Part shown: piece after piece, positions 37,765-47,655 of the stretch
How positions within the stretch are numbered: position 1 is the stretch's first letter
Layout: every line of letters starts with the position of its first letter
NCBI RefSeq assembly: GCF_012911895.1
Contig: NZ_JAAXCV010000017.1
Span: 1 to 64,000 of the forward strand
Direction of reading: 5' to 3'
Length of the DNA stretch: 64,000 nucleotides
Source of the DNA: Bacillus sp. RO3
Lineage (GTDB): Bacteria; Bacillota; Bacilli; Bacillales; Bacillaceae_B
The notes under the pieces: generated by a model
Told to the model about the DNA's origin: nothing
Database searches by the model: none
Seen by the model: only the letters and a program-made list of their open reading frames with translations
Translations under genes and position numbers: made by a program

Positions 37765-38760
37765 ATGCCGATGATTAATTCGCCTGTCGAATCATTATTT
37801 GGAATAATCGATGAAACGGCTGTATTGCTTCAGGAAGAGTTAGCATGCAGTTATTTAGAAGCCGTTGCCGAAACGGGGGAGAACCTGTTTCAGGGGGATG
37901 TTCTCCAAGAGGAAGTAAGTGAACTGACGAAGAAACGCCTGAATAAAAAGTATGATGAAGCGGGGCTTTCCCAGCTTGACAATGAACATATCCGCAAAGC
38001 CTTTCAATTTGCGATCTTAAAAGGGATGAAAGAAAATGTACAGCCGAATCATCAGATGACACCGGACTCACTGGGGTTATTTATCAGCTACCTGGTCAAT
38101 AAATTCACTGCTGACATGGACAAGCTCACTGTTCTCGATCCTGCCATCGGAACAGGGAATCTCCTGACAACCGTGTTAAATCAAATGCCGGGGAAAGAAA
38201 CTCAGTCCATCGGGGTGGAAATCGATGAAGTGTTAATCAAGCTTGCGTATGTGGGAGCGGACCTTCAGAAGCATCCATTACAGCTCTTTAACCAGGATTC
38301 ACTGGAGCCGCTGTTCATCGATCCCGTAGATCTTGTCCTTTGCGACCTGCCCATCGGTTATTATCCGAATGACCTGCGCGCAGGAGATTATGAGCTGAAA
38401 GCAGAAGAAGGACATTCGTATGCCCATCACCTGTTCATCGAACAGAGCCTGAAGCATACAAAGGACGGAGGGTACCTTTTCTTCGTCGTGCCGAACGGAC
38501 TTTTCGAATCTCCGCAAAGCGCCCAGCTCCAAGGATACTTGAAGGAAAAGGCTGACATCCAGGGCTTCCTGCAGCTGCCCCTTTCACTATTCAAGAACAA
38601 GAACTCAGCGAAGAGCATCCTGATCCTTCAAAAGAAAAAAGAAGGAATCAAGCCTCCAAGGGAAGTACTCCTTGCCCAACTGCCGAGCCTGTCCAACCAG
38701 AGAGCCCTTCAGGACATCTTGTCGAAGATTGATCAGTGGCTTCTTCAGAATAAAAAATGA
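37765..38760 (+). CDS. ytxK: Class I SAM-dependent methyltransferase YtxK
   Basis: This 331-residue protein has an N-6 adenine methyltransferase-like fold. SAM motif I is VLDPAIGTGNLL. The catalytic motif IV position holds DLPIGYY where DNA and protein N-methylases have (N/D)PPY, so activity and target are uncertain. The gene pair ytxK-ackA is as in B. subtilis. ATG 37765 is four bases from AAAGGA and ATG 37771 ten bases away; either is possible. Confidence 0.9.
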   Translation: MPMINSPVESLFGIIDETAVLLQEELACSYLEAVAETGENLFQGDVLQEEVSELTKKRLNKKYDEAGLSQLDNEHIRKAFQFAILKGMKENVQPNHQMTPDSLGLFISYLVNKFTADMDKLTVLDPAIGTGNLLTTVLNQMPGKETQSIGVEIDEVLIKLAYVGADLQKHPLQLFNQDSLEPLFIDPVDLVLCDLPIGYYPNDLRAGDYELKAEEGHSYAHHLFIEQSLKHTKDGGYLFFVVPNGLFESPQSAQLQGYLKEKADIQGFLQLPLSLFKNKNSAKSILILQKKKEGIKPPREVLLAQLPSLSNQRALQDILSKIDQWLLQNKK

Positions 38761-38767
38761 TCGTAAC

Positions 38768-38794
38768 AGGACTGCCTTATGGCGGTCTTTTTTA
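38768..38794 (+). terminator. Terminator after ytxK
   Basis: GGACTGCC pairs with GGCGGTCT around a TTAT loop, followed by six T. Confidence 0.75.
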
Positions 38795-39005
38795 CTGTTG
38801 AACATTTCATACTTTGAAAAAGTTAGTAGAAGTTGATGAGTTTATTATTGAAAGGTACCATTCTCCATTTAATGAGTCCGTCTTTATATGTTTTAAGGCT
38901 GCTTTGGTCAGGGTATGTAGAAAAAAGGTATGTATCGACCCTTTTTGTGATGTTTTTGGTCAAATGTGCAATGACTCCATTTTTCAGAATTTCCGATTTC
39001 CCCAT

Positions 39006-39120
39006 GTCCAGCTCCAGGGATTAGAGGCTCGTGGTCATAAGTTAAATAGGCCAAAAAGGCAGAGGACGCCTTTTTAGCCTATTCATCGTATGCTTGTCGG
39101 GTCTGACCATGCCGTTTTCG
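39006..39120. repeat. Intergenic palindromic repeat, copy 2
   Basis: This element belongs to the same family as 3819-3940: it opens GTCCAGCTCC, has GAGGCTCGTGGTCAT, an inner hairpin (39044-39083, AATAGGC...GCCTATT), then GCTTGTCGGGTCTGACCA and GCCGTTTTCG. It sits in the ytxK-ackA gap. The stretch 38795-39005 before it shows no gene. Confidence 0.75.
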
Positions 39121-39160
39121 TTTTTAAATTCTAATTTTTGCGAAAATATTTAATTTAACA

Positions 39161-39217
39161 TGAAAACGATATCATTTCAAGCTTTTTCTTGAAATAGATG
39201 GGAGACAGTGATTAAAT
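39161..39217 (+). promoter_or_regulatory. ackA promoter with an activating-position cre
   Basis: TGAAAACGATATCA (39161-39174) fits the cre consensus at all fixed positions. The promoter is TTGAAA (39189-39194), a 17-base spacer ending TGA, and TTAAAT (39212-39217), an extended -10 form. The cre centre lies about 56 bases upstream of the inferred start site, the spacing known for CcpA activation of B. subtilis ackA. Confidence 0.72.
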
Positions 39218-39297
39218 GGGGAATTGAGAGATAAAATGCGGTTCAATGAACAGAATAGATAGTATGTTGAGATAGAAAACAAAAGGAGCGATACATC

Positions 39298-40491
39298 GTG
39301 GCAAAAAAAGTGATTGCAATTAATGCTGGAAGCTCTTCTTTAAAGTTTCAGCTTTTTGATATGCCTGAAGAAACAGTCATTACCAAAGGTCTTATTGAAC
39401 GGATCGGTTTGAACGATGCGGTATTTAATATAACAGTGAACGGTGAAAAACGTGAAGAAGTAACGGACATCCCGAATCATGAAGTGGCGGTAAAAATGCT
39501 GCTTGATAAGCTGACAGGCTATGGCATCATCGATTCACTTGATGAAATCGACGGTATCGGTCATCGTGTCGTGCATGGCGGAGAGGTGTTCAATGATTCG
39601 ATCCTGATCACGGATGAAGTGGTGACTAAAATCGAAGAACTTTCTGACCTGGCTCCCCTTCATAATCCCGCCAACCTGACGGGCATCAAGGCGTTCCATC
39701 ACGTGCTTCCCAATGTACCTGCAGTGGCTGTGTTCGATACGGCATTCCACCAATCCATGCCGGAAAGCTCATTCTTATACAGCCTTCCTTATGATTATTA
39801 TAAGGACTACGGAATCCGTAAATATGGTTTCCACGGTACATCCCATAAGTATGTATCTGAGCGTGCGGCGGAAATGCTTGGCCGTCCGAAAGAGCAGGTG
39901 CGCCTGATTTCTTGTCACTTAGGAAACGGTGCCAGCATCGCCGCCATCGAAGGCGGTAAATCAATCGATACATCCATGGGCTTCACACCACTTGCCGGGG
40001 TTGCCATGGGAACACGTTCAGGAAATATCGACCCGGCCCTTATTCCGTTCATTATGGAGAAAACGGGATCAACGGCTGATGAAGTATTGAACATCCTGAA
40101 TAAGAAATCCGGTATGCTTGGCGTTTCCGGTTTCTCAAGCGATCTGCGCGATATCGAGGATCAGGCAGCTGAAGGAAACGAACGTGCGGAGCTTGCTCTT
40201 GAAGTATTTGCCAACCGTATCCATAAATACATCGGATCTTATGCGTCACGCATGTACGGTGTTGATGCGATCGTGTTCACGGCAGGTATCGGTGAGAACA
40301 GTACCCTCATCCGTGAAAAAGTCCTTCAAGGTCTTGAGTTCATGGGCGTTTACTGGGATCCGGCACGTAACAAAGTGCGCGGTAAAGAAGCATTCGTCAA
40401 CTACCCTCATTCACCTGTCAAAGTCATGATCATTCCAACGAATGAAGAAGTCATGATCGCCCGTGATGTAGTGGAAAAAGGAAATATCTAA
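39298..40491 (+). CDS. ackA: Acetate kinase
   Basis: AckA interconverts acetyl phosphate and acetate with ATP synthesis, the overflow route during growth on sugar. It is 397 residues (395 in B. subtilis). Family signatures are [38 protein letters not shown] and FTAGIGENS. The start is GTG after AAAGGAG. The upstream promoter carries a cre positioned for activation, opposite to the repressing cre sites at acuA and acsA. Confidence 0.98.
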   Translation: MAKKVIAINAGSSSLKFQLFDMPEETVITKGLIERIGLNDAVFNITVNGEKREEVTDIPNHEVAVKMLLDKLTGYGIIDSLDEIDGIGHRVVHGGEVFNDSILITDEVVTKIEELSDLAPLHNPANLTGIKAFHHVLPNVPAVAVFDTAFHQSMPESSFLYSLPYDYYKDYGIRKYGFHGTSHKYVSERAAEMLGRPKEQVRLISCHLGNGASIAAIEGGKSIDTSMGFTPLAGVAMGTRSGNIDPALIPFIMEKTGSTADEVLNILNKKSGMLGVSGFSSDLRDIEDQAAEGNERAELALEVFANRIHKYIGSYASRMYGVDAIVFTAGIGENSTLIREKVLQGLEFMGVYWDPARNKVRGKEAFVNYPHSPVKVMIIPTNEEVMIARDVVEKGNI

Positions 40492-40497
40492 TACCGG

Positions 40498-40531
40498 CAG
40501 GGTCACCGACTAGGGTGATCCTGTTTTTTTA
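40498..40531 (+). terminator. Terminator after ackA
   Basis: CAGGGTCACC pairs with GGGTGATCCTG around a five-base loop, followed by a T-run. Confidence 0.85.
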
Positions 40532-40642
40532 GTGGAAGAAATGACAGACTATTCAAAATACCTCTCCCGTAAGGCAGGTATTGTGGACCGGGGATATGAT
40601 ATACTATACGTAAAATAAAGGAATGTAAGGAGTTGGAGACAA

Positions 40643-41476
40643 GTGAACTGGTCAGAACGAGATAAGGAAGTATGGCAATCCATCAAAGCCTGGAGAGAAG
40701 AATTATATGAGTACGAAGCCAATGATTTGGAACATACATATGTCAAATGGCTGGACTACGCATTTGAAACGATCCCTGAAGATGTGCAGGAACAATTTTT
40801 TCAGAAGCTTGACGGCTGGTTGTTTCACATGCATTCTCTTATTCAAGGGTCCCAGATGCAGAATGACGCACGGGAGCGCATCCTTGTCACGGCAAGAGCC
40901 TTTAATCAGGACATTCAGACCGTGGAAGATCTTCACTATTTAACGATTGACCAGCTTCATTACATAGCGGAACAGCATGCCGGGCGCCATCGGATTTACT
41001 CCTTGTTTCAAGGTGGGGTGACGGGAACGGGAGGCCTGGTGGCACTGGGGTCTGATCTGCCTGCCATGGCCGTCATCAACCTCCGTTCGGTGCAGCTGAT
41101 TGCCATCACGTACGGATTCGATGTGCAAACCCCCTTCGAGATGATGACGTCCCTGAAGGTGTTTCATGCTTCCACCCTTCCATCCAGGCTCCGTGCACTT
41201 GCCTGGGAAGATCTGATGGAAGACCTGGATAAGAAGGATTCCGACTACTTTTTTGACGGATCAGAAAAGCTGACGGACTACACCTGGCTGGAAGGACCGA
41301 TGAAACAGGCTCTCAAGGGACTTGCCATCACCATGTTCAAAGGGAAGAAGTGGTCGGGTCTTCCGCTTGTCAGCATCGCCATCGGTGCAGGAGTGAACTA
41401 CCAGCTTTCAAGGAAAATCACTGATTTTGCAGAAAAATATTATCAATACCGGTACTTGCGCCAAAAGAAGAGCTAA
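40643..41476 (+). CDS. EcsC-family protein
   Basis: This 277-residue protein resembles the EcsC family: a hydrophilic N-terminal half, then small hydrophobic glycine-rich stretches (SLFQGGVTGTGGLVALGSDLPA and LVSIAIGAGVNYQ region) that suggest membrane association. Molecular function is not established. GTG 40643 follows TAAGGAG. A TATACT-like -10 lies upstream at about 40600. It converges with the next small gene at a shared hairpin. Confidence 0.78.
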   Translation: MNWSERDKEVWQSIKAWREELYEYEANDLEHTYVKWLDYAFETIPEDVQEQFFQKLDGWLFHMHSLIQGSQMQNDARERILVTARAFNQDIQTVEDLHYLTIDQLHYIAEQHAGRHRIYSLFQGGVTGTGGLVALGSDLPAMAVINLRSVQLIAITYGFDVQTPFEMMTSLKVFHASTLPSRLRALAWEDLMEDLDKKDSDYFFDGSEKLTDYTWLEGPMKQALKGLAITMFKGKKWSGLPLVSIAIGAGVNYQLSRKITDFAEKYYQYRYLRQKKS

Positions 41477-41479
41477 TAC

Positions 41480-41512
41480 AAAAGGGGAATGATGTCCACA
41501 CATCATTCCCCT
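41480..41512. terminator. Convergent terminator hairpin
   Basis: AAGGGGAATGATGT and its complement surround a four-base loop. The stop codon of the minus-strand gene lies inside the stem. T-runs are weak on both sides. Confidence 0.68.
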
Positions 41513-41811
41513 TGCGTTTTCTCGGGACTGGTTCGATACCAGATCCATAAGTCATTGATCTCAGAAGCTTTCTCTGAAATCTCCCCATTGATCCTGCACG
41601 ATTCCTCGAAATTTTCTTCCTGGGCAAGCTTTCCCTGCAGCCCCTCAATGTCTTCTTCGATCTCCTGTATCCGGTCCGGGATCATCCCTCTCACCCGTTC
41701 CCAGTGGAGGAGGATCTGTTCCTGCTCCTGTGGTGAATAGTCGTGCCATTCTTTAGAGGGACGGGGAAGATCGATGTTCAGTCTTGAGTCATATACGAAA
41801 AAAGTGGTCAT
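41503..41811 (-). CDS. Small hydrophilic protein, unknown
   Basis: This 102-residue soluble protein is rich in Glu and Gln, with a predicted helical coiled-coil middle (about residues 28-80, RIQEIEEDIEGLQGKLAQEE). It has no signal peptide or known motif. AAGGAG precedes the ATG. It stands alone between the EcsC-family gene and the argG regulatory region. I do not recognise the family. Confidence 0.65.
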   Translation of the reverse strand: MTTFFVYDSRLNIDLPRPSKEWHDYSPQEQEQILLHWERVRGMIPDRIQEIEEDIEGLQGKLAQEENFEESCRINGEISEKASEINDLWIWYRTSPEKTQGE

Positions 41812-41918
41812 CGCTTACTCCTTATGATTCATTCTCCTTCCATCCTACAATATTTCCCTTCTGAAGCCCAGTATAAAAGGGATCCTGAAATCCCTTGATA
41901 AAATATTTATACAAATTA

Positions 41919-41987
41919 GTGAATAAGTATTGAAGAATATCAAGTAAACTGCTAATATAAATTCATCTTATAGAATAAATATTCATT
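41919..41987 (+). promoter_or_regulatory. argGH promoter with two ARG-box-like operators
   Basis: The promoter TTGAAG (41930-41935), 17 bases, TAATAT (41953-41958) is flanked by GTGAATAAGTATTGAA (41919-41934) over the -35 and AGAATAAATATTCATT (41972-41987) just after the start site. Both resemble the ARG-box (TGAATWWWWATTCA) bound by AhrC/ArgR, so arginine repression is likely. Confidence 0.68.
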
Positions 41988-42015
41988 TTATAGCATTCAA
42001 CAGGAGGAGATACGG

Positions 42016-43227
42016 ATGAATCAAAAAGTGGTATTGGCCTACTCAGGCGGTTTAGATACGTCGGTTGCCGTTCAATGGTTAAAGGAAAAAGGATATGAAG
42101 TGATAGCATGTTGTCTCGATGTAGGGGAAGGGAAGGATCTGGATTTTGTTCAGGAAAAAGCGTTGAAGGTTGGAGCGTCAAAGAGCTTTGTCATCGATGC
42201 CAAGGAGGAATTTGCGAAGGAATATGCCCTCCTTGCCTTACAGAGTCATGCACTATATGAAGGTAAGTATCCACTGGTTTCCGCCCTGTCCAGACCTTTG
42301 ATTGCCAGTAAGCTTGTTGAAATCGCCGAACAGGAAAATGCCACGGCTGTTGCCCATGGCTGTACGGGAAAAGGAAATGACCAGGTGAGATTTGAAGTGT
42401 CCATTGCTGCCCTGAATCCTTCGTTGGAAGTGATCGCCCCGGTCCGTGAATGGAAATGGTCACGTGAAGAGGAAATACAGTATGCGAAAGAGAAAGGGAT
42501 CCCGATTCCCATCAATCTGGATTCCCCGTACAGCATCGATCAGAATCTGTGGGGTAGAAGCAATGAGTGCGGAATCCTGGAAGATCCTTGGGCGGCTCCA
42601 CCTGAGGATGCCTATGATTTAACGTCAAGCCTGGAGCAATCACCGGATGAGGCGGATGTCGTCGAGATCACGTTCCAACAAGGGGTTCCTGTTGAGCTGG
42701 ATCATGTCGCCTACCCGCTCCATGAGATCATTTCAAAGCTGAACGTGCTGGCTGGTAAGCACGGAGTCGGGCGTATCGACCACGTGGAGAACCGCCTTGT
42801 GGGCATCAAGTCCCGTGAAGTGTATGAATGCCCGGGAGCAGTGACGCTGTTAAAAGCCCACAAAGAACTCGAAGATCTCACACTTGTAAAGGAGCTTGCT
42901 CACTACAAGCCCGTCATCGAGAAGAAAATGACGGAATTGATCTATGAGGGATTATGGTTCTCTCCATTGAATAAAGCACTAAAAGCATTCCTTGATCAAA
43001 CCCAGGTGTATGTAAACGGGGTCGTGCGTGTGAAATTATTCAAGGGTCATGCCATCGTGGAAGGAAGAAAATCACCGAACTCCTTATATGACGAGAATCT
43101 CGCAACCTATACGAAAGCTGATGAATTCGATCATGATGCAGCCGTTGGATTCATTCAATTATGGGGTCTGCCGACAAAGGTGTCAGCCATGGTCAACGCT
43201 GAAAAGAAGGAGAAAGTGACGCTATGA
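42016..43227 (+). CDS. argG: Argininosuccinate synthase
   Basis: ArgG joins citrulline and aspartate with ATP to make argininosuccinate. It is 403 residues. The PP-loop is [16 protein letters not shown], and the substrate-binding region [14 protein letters not shown] is conserved. AGGAGGAG precedes the ATG. It overlaps argH by four bases (ATGA), and both are likely controlled by arginine through AhrC. Confidence 0.98.
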   Translation: MNQKVVLAYSGGLDTSVAVQWLKEKGYEVIACCLDVGEGKDLDFVQEKALKVGASKSFVIDAKEEFAKEYALLALQSHALYEGKYPLVSALSRPLIASKLVEIAEQENATAVAHGCTGKGNDQVRFEVSIAALNPSLEVIAPVREWKWSREEEIQYAKEKGIPIPINLDSPYSIDQNLWGRSNECGILEDPWAAPPEDAYDLTSSLEQSPDEADVVEITFQQGVPVELDHVAYPLHEIISKLNVLAGKHGVGRIDHVENRLVGIKSREVYECPGAVTLLKAHKELEDLTLVKELAHYKPVIEKKMTELIYEGLWFSPLNKALKAFLDQTQVYVNGVVRVKLFKGHAIVEGRKSPNSLYDENLATYTKADEFDHDAAVGFIQLWGLPTKVSAMVNAEKKEKVTL

Positions 43228-44618
43228 GCAAACTGTGGGGAGGACGTTTCACAAAGAAGCCCCAGGAATGGGTAGATGAATTCAATGCCTCCATCTCCTT
43301 CGATCAGGAATTGGTCCTTGAGGATATCGAAGGGAGCATCGCCCATGTGAAGATGCTGAAAAAATGCGGCATCCTGACAGTCAGTGAATCAGATCAAATC
43401 CTTGAAGGACTTCATGTGCTGTACGGGAAGGCGGAGAAGAACGAGCTTCAGTTTTCCGTGGAGTATGAAGACATTCATTTGAATCTCGAGAAGCAGCTGA
43501 TCGATCTGATCGGTGAAGTCGGCGGTAAGCTTCATACAGGGCGGAGCCGAAATGACCAGGTTGCCACAGACATGCATCTGTTCCTGAAAAGACGGGTGGA
43601 GGACATCGTGAAGCTGGTTGAAGATCTCCAGGAAAGCATCCTCCTTCAGGCAGAGGAGAATGTGGAGACTATCATTCCCGGATACACCCATCTTCAGCGT
43701 GCCCAGCCGATCTCTTTCGCCCATCATCTGATGTGTTATTTCTGGATGCTGAACCGGGATAAAGAGCGTCTCGTGGATTCTCTTAAGCGAATCGATATTT
43801 CCCCGCTGGGAGCAGGGGCCCTGGCTGGGACGACCTTTCCCATCGATCGTGAGTACACAGCCGAACTGCTTGGATTCAGCGCCTGTTATGAAAACAGTCT
43901 CGATGCCGTAAGTGATCGTGATTTCATCCTGGAATTCCTGAGCAACAGCTCGATCCTCATGATCCACCTGTCCCGTCTCGCCGAAGAGATGATCCTGTGG
44001 TCAACGGAAGAATTCCGATTCATCGAGCTTGATGACAGCTTCACGACAGGAAGCAGCATCATGCCGCAAAAGAAGAACCCGGATATGGCGGAGCTGGTCA
44101 GAGGCAAGACCGGAAGGGTGAACGGAAATCTCATCTCTCTCCTTACGGTGCTGAAAGGCCTGCCCCTTGCCTACAACAAGGATATGCAGGAAGACAAGGA
44201 AGGAATGTTCGATACGGTGAAAACCGTGGTGGGATCGCTGAAAATTTTCACCGGTATGGTTTCAACGATGAAGGTGAAGACGGAAGTGATGAACGAAGCA
44301 GTAGGGAATGACTTCTCCAATGCGACTGAGCTTGCCGACTACCTGGCGACGAAAGGGATCCCGTTCAGACAAGCCCATGAAATCGTCGGGAAGCTTGTGC
44401 TTCACTGCATTGAGAAGGGTTGCTACTTGAAGGATGTTTCCTTGGAGGAGTATGGTGAGTATTCTTCCCTGATCGAGGAGGATATTTATTCGATCCTGAC
44501 TCCATATTCAGCTGTTGAGAGAAGGAAGTCTTATGGTGGTACGGGGTTTGAGCAGGTGAAGGTGCAAATCGAGAAAGGGAAGGCTCATTTGGAGGCCTTT
44601 GCTGCTCAATCCGTGTAA
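43224..44618 (+). CDS. argH: Argininosuccinate lyase
   Basis: ArgH splits argininosuccinate to arginine and fumarate, the last step of arginine synthesis. It is 464 residues. The superfamily signature [17 protein letters not shown] holds the mobile catalytic serine, and [12 protein letters not shown] and [16 protein letters not shown] are conserved active-site segments. Its start overlaps the argG stop. Confidence 0.98.
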   Translation: MSKLWGGRFTKKPQEWVDEFNASISFDQELVLEDIEGSIAHVKMLKKCGILTVSESDQILEGLHVLYGKAEKNELQFSVEYEDIHLNLEKQLIDLIGEVGGKLHTGRSRNDQVATDMHLFLKRRVEDIVKLVEDLQESILLQAEENVETIIPGYTHLQRAQPISFAHHLMCYFWMLNRDKERLVDSLKRIDISPLGAGALAGTTFPIDREYTAELLGFSACYENSLDAVSDRDFILEFLSNSSILMIHLSRLAEEMILWSTEEFRFIELDDSFTTGSSIMPQKKNPDMAELVRGKTGRVNGNLISLLTVLKGLPLAYNKDMQEDKEGMFDTVKTVVGSLKIFTGMVSTMKVKTEVMNEAVGNDFSNATELADYLATKGIPFRQAHEIVGKLVLHCIEKGCYLKDVSLEEYGEYSSLIEEDIYSILTPYSAVERRKSYGGTGFEQVKVQIEKGKAHLEAFAAQSV

Positions 44619-44663
44619 TAGGAGTGTGCTCTTCACCTCCCGCTGAAATGGTCCTATCCATGC

Positions 44664-44716
44664 AAAAAAAAGAGCCGTTGAATGAAGCAGATACAGCTTC
44701 CGTTCAACGGCTCTTT
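44664..44716. terminator. Terminator shared by argGH and the usp gene
   Basis: AGAGCCGTTGAA (44671-44682) pairs with TTCAACGGCTCT (44703-44714), with an inner extension. The T-run is strong on the minus strand (for usp) and short on the plus strand (for argH). Confidence 0.8.
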
Positions 44717-44726
44717 CGATTATGGA

Positions 44727-45179
44727 TTACTCTTCCACTTCTTCGGTTCTGACAACAAGGACGTCACAGTGGGCAGCCCTGGTGATATGTTCGGATACGC
44801 TTCCGATGAGGAAGCGCTCGACGGCGTTGAGTCCGGTTGCGCCGCATATGACGAGGTCTGCTTTGACGCTTTTGGTTGCTTCACGCGGGATGATGACTTT
44901 CGGGGAACCATACTCCACATAGGTTTTCACTTTGGTCAACCCGGCTTCTGCCGCTTCTGCTTTGTACTCGTTTAACAATTCTTCAGCATACTTGATCGCT
45001 CTTTCTCCTACTGTGCGGTCATAGGATTCGATTGCCGCGAAGGAACGGGTATCGATCACATGTATCAATGAAAGAATGGCATCATTCCGTTTCGCAATGG
45101 CAATCCCTTTTTTGAATGCCCATTCTGCTTCTTTGGATCCGTCAACAGCTACTAATATGTTCTGATATTTTAAACTCAT
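44727..45179 (-). CDS. Universal stress protein (UspA family)
   Basis: This is a 150-residue soluble protein with the UspA fold, starting ILVAVDGSKEAEWA. The ATP-binding motif G-2x-G-9x-G(S) is present in ICGATGLNAVERFLIGSVSEH, so it is of the nucleotide-binding type. It is monocistronic with a GGAGGGG site. Its regulator and specific stress role cannot be told from sequence. Confidence 0.93.
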   Translation of the reverse strand: MSLKYQNILVAVDGSKEAEWAFKKGIAIAKRNDAILSLIHVIDTRSFAAIESYDRTVGERAIKYAEELLNEYKAEAAEAGLTKVKTYVEYGSPKVIIPREATKSVKADLVICGATGLNAVERFLIGSVSEHITRAAHCDVLVVRTEEVEE

Positions 45180-45285
45180 TGTCTTCCCCTCCTTACTTTT
45201 ATCATACTATATTTTTCCACTCATATCTGTAGCCAATTTTCGAACAATAGTAGGGAATTGATTACTAATTTTAGGGGGGATCGTC

Positions 45286-45441
45286 GTGAAAAAGGATCCG
45301 AAAGAGCAGTTCTCATATGATGAGAATGCGAACCAGCAGGTGAGCCAGCAGATCATGGACTCGTATACGAGCGGAGTCATCGATACGGAGAATGGTCAGT
45401 ATGGAACAGGGACGTATGAAAACGAAGAGTATGATAAATAG
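45286..45441 (+). CDS. Small acidic protein, YozQ/DUF4025-like
   Basis: This 51-residue hydrophilic protein has a GTG start after AGGGGGGAT. It is rich in Asn, Gln, Tyr and acidic residues (QQVSQQIMDSYTSGVIDTEN), with the composition of the DUF4025 (YozQ) family. It is followed by a strong terminator. The ribosome binding site, terminator and composition make it a likely real gene. Its function is unknown. Confidence 0.65.
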   Translation: MKKDPKEQFSYDENANQQVSQQIMDSYTSGVIDTENGQYGTGTYENEEYDK

Positions 45442-45451
45442 GTAGGGTGAA

Positions 45452-45490
45452 GAGCCTGCAGGAACGTGGATGTTCCTGCAGGCTTTTTTT
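45452..45490 (+). terminator. Terminator after the YozQ-like gene
   Basis: The perfect stem AGCCTGCAGGAAC / GTTCCTGCAGGCT with a six-base loop is followed by seven T. Confidence 0.93.
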
Positions 45491-45648
45491 ATATAGACAT
45501 AAGAAAACCGCCATCGCCGGGTTCCTTCGCTACGAGAGAATGCGTTTCCGTATCCGGGATGTTTGAATCCGTCCTTACCAAATGGCCGTTTTATGATTAT
45601 AATGGGTATATATTCCACGGTTGGAACTTACTGAATAGAGGTGATGAC

Positions 45649-46848
45649 GTGAAGCTGACTTATTTGACGGGTCTGCGCCTGGTCATGTTCATGATGGTCA
45701 GTTATATCTATTATACTTCTGTTGAAACGCTTAGTACCCTTCAACTCACCTTTGTGTTGATAGCGGGAACCGGTTTTATCTTGAACCACTTCCTGTTATG
45801 GACAACGATGGGGAATCGTTATTATCCCATACCTCTGGCGTTGGATTTTGTCCTGATCACAGGGTTTGTGTTTTTTTATCCGGATTCATCTCTTTATCTG
45901 ATTCTGTTCGGCGTGAGTGCTGTCACCCTTTTCCTCATTGCCGAAAATAAAAAGGTGCTGTGGGGGTTTTCTCTTGCCTTTTTCCTCATTTGGGGTGGAT
46001 GTCTCTATTATATCTATCAGGAGACAGGGACCATTTCGGTCCTGGAGAATATCATCAATTTCACCCTTATTGTCTTTGAAGCCATTGTGGGCCGACTCAT
46101 TCATAAGCTCCTCCATGCCCAGAGGAAAATTCAAACCCAATTCGGCGAGCTGCAAGACACCCATGGGGCCTTAACCTCGGCTCATGAGCAGTTGCATCAT
46201 TATTCAAGACAGGTGGAGGAATTGACCGTGGTGCGTGAGCGAAACCGGATCTCAGGTGAAATCCATGATACGGTGGGTCATAAGATGACAGCCCTTCTCA
46301 TACAGCTTCAGGCAGCAAGGGAGCTCCTTGACATCCGGCCGGAAACGAGCAGGGAGAAGCTGCAGCTTTGTGAGGACCTGGTGAGAAACACCCTTCAGGA
46401 AATCCGCCTGTCTGTCAGGACCCTGAAAGACGGAGAGGAGCCGCAGCCCTTCATCACGACGATCCGGAAACTGTTGGAGGATTATCAGGTCATGACGGGA
46501 CTCTCCTCCAGCTTCACGGTGAAAGGGGATGTTACCCATATACCGGTATCGGTTCAACTGGACTTGACCCGTCTCATTCAGGAATCCATCACCAATGCGG
46601 TCAGGCACGGTCAGGCAACAGGCTGCAGCGTCAGGCTTGTCGTAACCGGGTCACTGGTAGAGATCACAATCCAGGATGACGGGACAGGAGCCATGAAGAT
46701 AGACCCTGGTTTTGGACTCAAAAATATGAGAGAACGAGTGGGTGCCCATGGAGGGACGATCCTGTTTGAAAGTAATGATTCAGAAGGTTTTCTTGTGAAA
46801 GCAAGGGTTCCGCTGGAAGAAATGAATTGGCAATGGGGGGGAGCGTAG
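45649..46848 (+). CDS. lnrJ: Sensor histidine kinase, LnrJ-like
   Basis: This is a membrane histidine kinase of 399 residues with about five to six N-terminal helices and almost no extracellular domain. The HisKA_3 segment RERNRISGEIHDTVGHKM carries the phospho-accepting His, and the HATPase domain shows ESITNAVRHGQA and GFGLKNMRERV. GTG 45649 follows AGAGGTGAT; the longer frame to 45466 runs into the preceding terminator. The gene set (kinase, NarL-type regulator, ATPase, two ABC-2 permeases) matches the B. subtilis linearmycin-resistance operon lnrJKLMN, but a YvfRSTU-like system remains possible. Confidence 0.82.
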   Translation: MKLTYLTGLRLVMFMMVSYIYYTSVETLSTLQLTFVLIAGTGFILNHFLLWTTMGNRYYPIPLALDFVLITGFVFFYPDSSLYLILFGVSAVTLFLIAENKKVLWGFSLAFFLIWGGCLYYIYQETGTISVLENIINFTLIVFEAIVGRLIHKLLHAQRKIQTQFGELQDTHGALTSAHEQLHHYSRQVEELTVVRERNRISGEIHDTVGHKMTALLIQLQAARELLDIRPETSREKLQLCEDLVRNTLQEIRLSVRTLKDGEEPQPFITTIRKLLEDYQVMTGLSSSFTVKGDVTHIPVSVQLDLTRLIQESITNAVRHGQATGCSVRLVVTGSLVEITIQDDGTGAMKIDPGFGLKNMRERVGAHGGTILFESNDSEGFLVKARVPLEEMNWQWGGA

Positions 46849-47505
46849 ATGGTTAAGATTGTAATAGTCGATGATCAGGAATTGATGAGGGACGGACTGG
46901 CGACGATTTTGGATCTCAGAGAGGAAATCGAGGTGGCAGGGGTTGCCTCCAATGGAAAGGAAGCTTTTGAGAAAGCCGGAGAGCTCAGTCCGGACATCGT
47001 TCTGATGGATATCCGCATGCCGGTGGCCAATGGAGTGGAGGGAACAAAGCGCATTACGTCTGCTTATCCCCATATCAAGGTGCTGATGCTGACAACCTTT
47101 CATGATAGTGCCTTGATCTTTGAAGCATTGGAAGAAGGGGCCAGCGGGTATTTGTTGAAGGATATGCCGACGGATGCCATCGTCCAGGCAATCATGACGG
47201 TTCAGTCGGGAGGCATGGTCCTGCCGAAGGAGCTGACGGCGGATATCGTCAGGGAAATGAGAAGAAGTCAAACCTCAGATCCACTGGCTTCAGTGCCGGA
47301 CATCGTGAAGGAGCTGACGGAGCGGGAACTGGAGGTCCTGAATCAGCTCGGGTTCGGATTGAACAATAAAGAGATTGCCAGGGAGCTGTACATATCCGAA
47401 GGCACGGTGAAGAATCATGTTTCCAATCTTATCAGCAAGCTCCAATTGAGGGATCGGACCCAGGCGGCGATCTTTGCCGTCAGATATCATATTACGGAAT
47501 TCTAA
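46849..47505 (+). CDS. lnrK: NarL/FixJ-family response regulator, LnrK-like
   Basis: This 218-residue regulator starts at the base after the kinase stop, so the two are coupled. The receiver domain has Asp8-Asp9, the phosphorylation site Asp54 (VLMDIRMP) and Lys in LLKD. The LuxR-type helix-turn-helix is ELTERELEVLNQLGFGLNNKE. It probably activates the ABC exporter genes that follow, possibly via the palindrome at 47578-47589. Confidence 0.86.
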   Translation: MVKIVIVDDQELMRDGLATILDLREEIEVAGVASNGKEAFEKAGELSPDIVLMDIRMPVANGVEGTKRITSAYPHIKVLMLTTFHDSALIFEALEEGASGYLLKDMPTDAIVQAIMTVQSGGMVLPKELTADIVREMRRSQTSDPLASVPDIVKELTERELEVLNQLGFGLNNKEIARELYISEGTVKNHVSNLISKLQLRDRTQAAIFAVRYHITEF

Positions 47506-47535
47506 CACATGACTTTTGGCATACAGCCCTTATGC

Positions 47536-47564
47536 AATACAGCTATCACAGCTGTATTTTTTTT
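47536..47564 (+). terminator. Terminator between the regulator and exporter genes
   Basis: AATACAGCT and its complement surround a five-base loop, followed by a long T-run. It separates kinase/regulator expression from exporter expression. Confidence 0.85.
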
Positions 47565-47577
47565 GTGGGAATTTCTA

Positions 47578-47617
47578 TCCCTAGAGGGATTTGGAAAAAC
47601 GGGATTCCTTCTATACT
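47578..47617 (+). promoter_or_regulatory. Exporter promoter with a candidate response-regulator operator
   Basis: The palindrome TCCCT-AG-AGGGA (47578-47589) lies directly upstream of a weak -35 (TTTGGA, 47590-47595). A TATACT -10 is at 47612-47617. A weak -35 next to a palindrome is the usual layout for an activator site. This is inference. Confidence 0.45.
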
Positions 47618-47655
47618 TTAGGTATACCAATGATTGAAGAAGGGTGTGGAGAGAG

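Noticed and set aside
45466..45648. N-terminal extension of the LnrJ-like kinase
   Set aside because: It would start inside the preceding terminator stem and lacks a ribosome binding site; GTG 45649 has a clear one.
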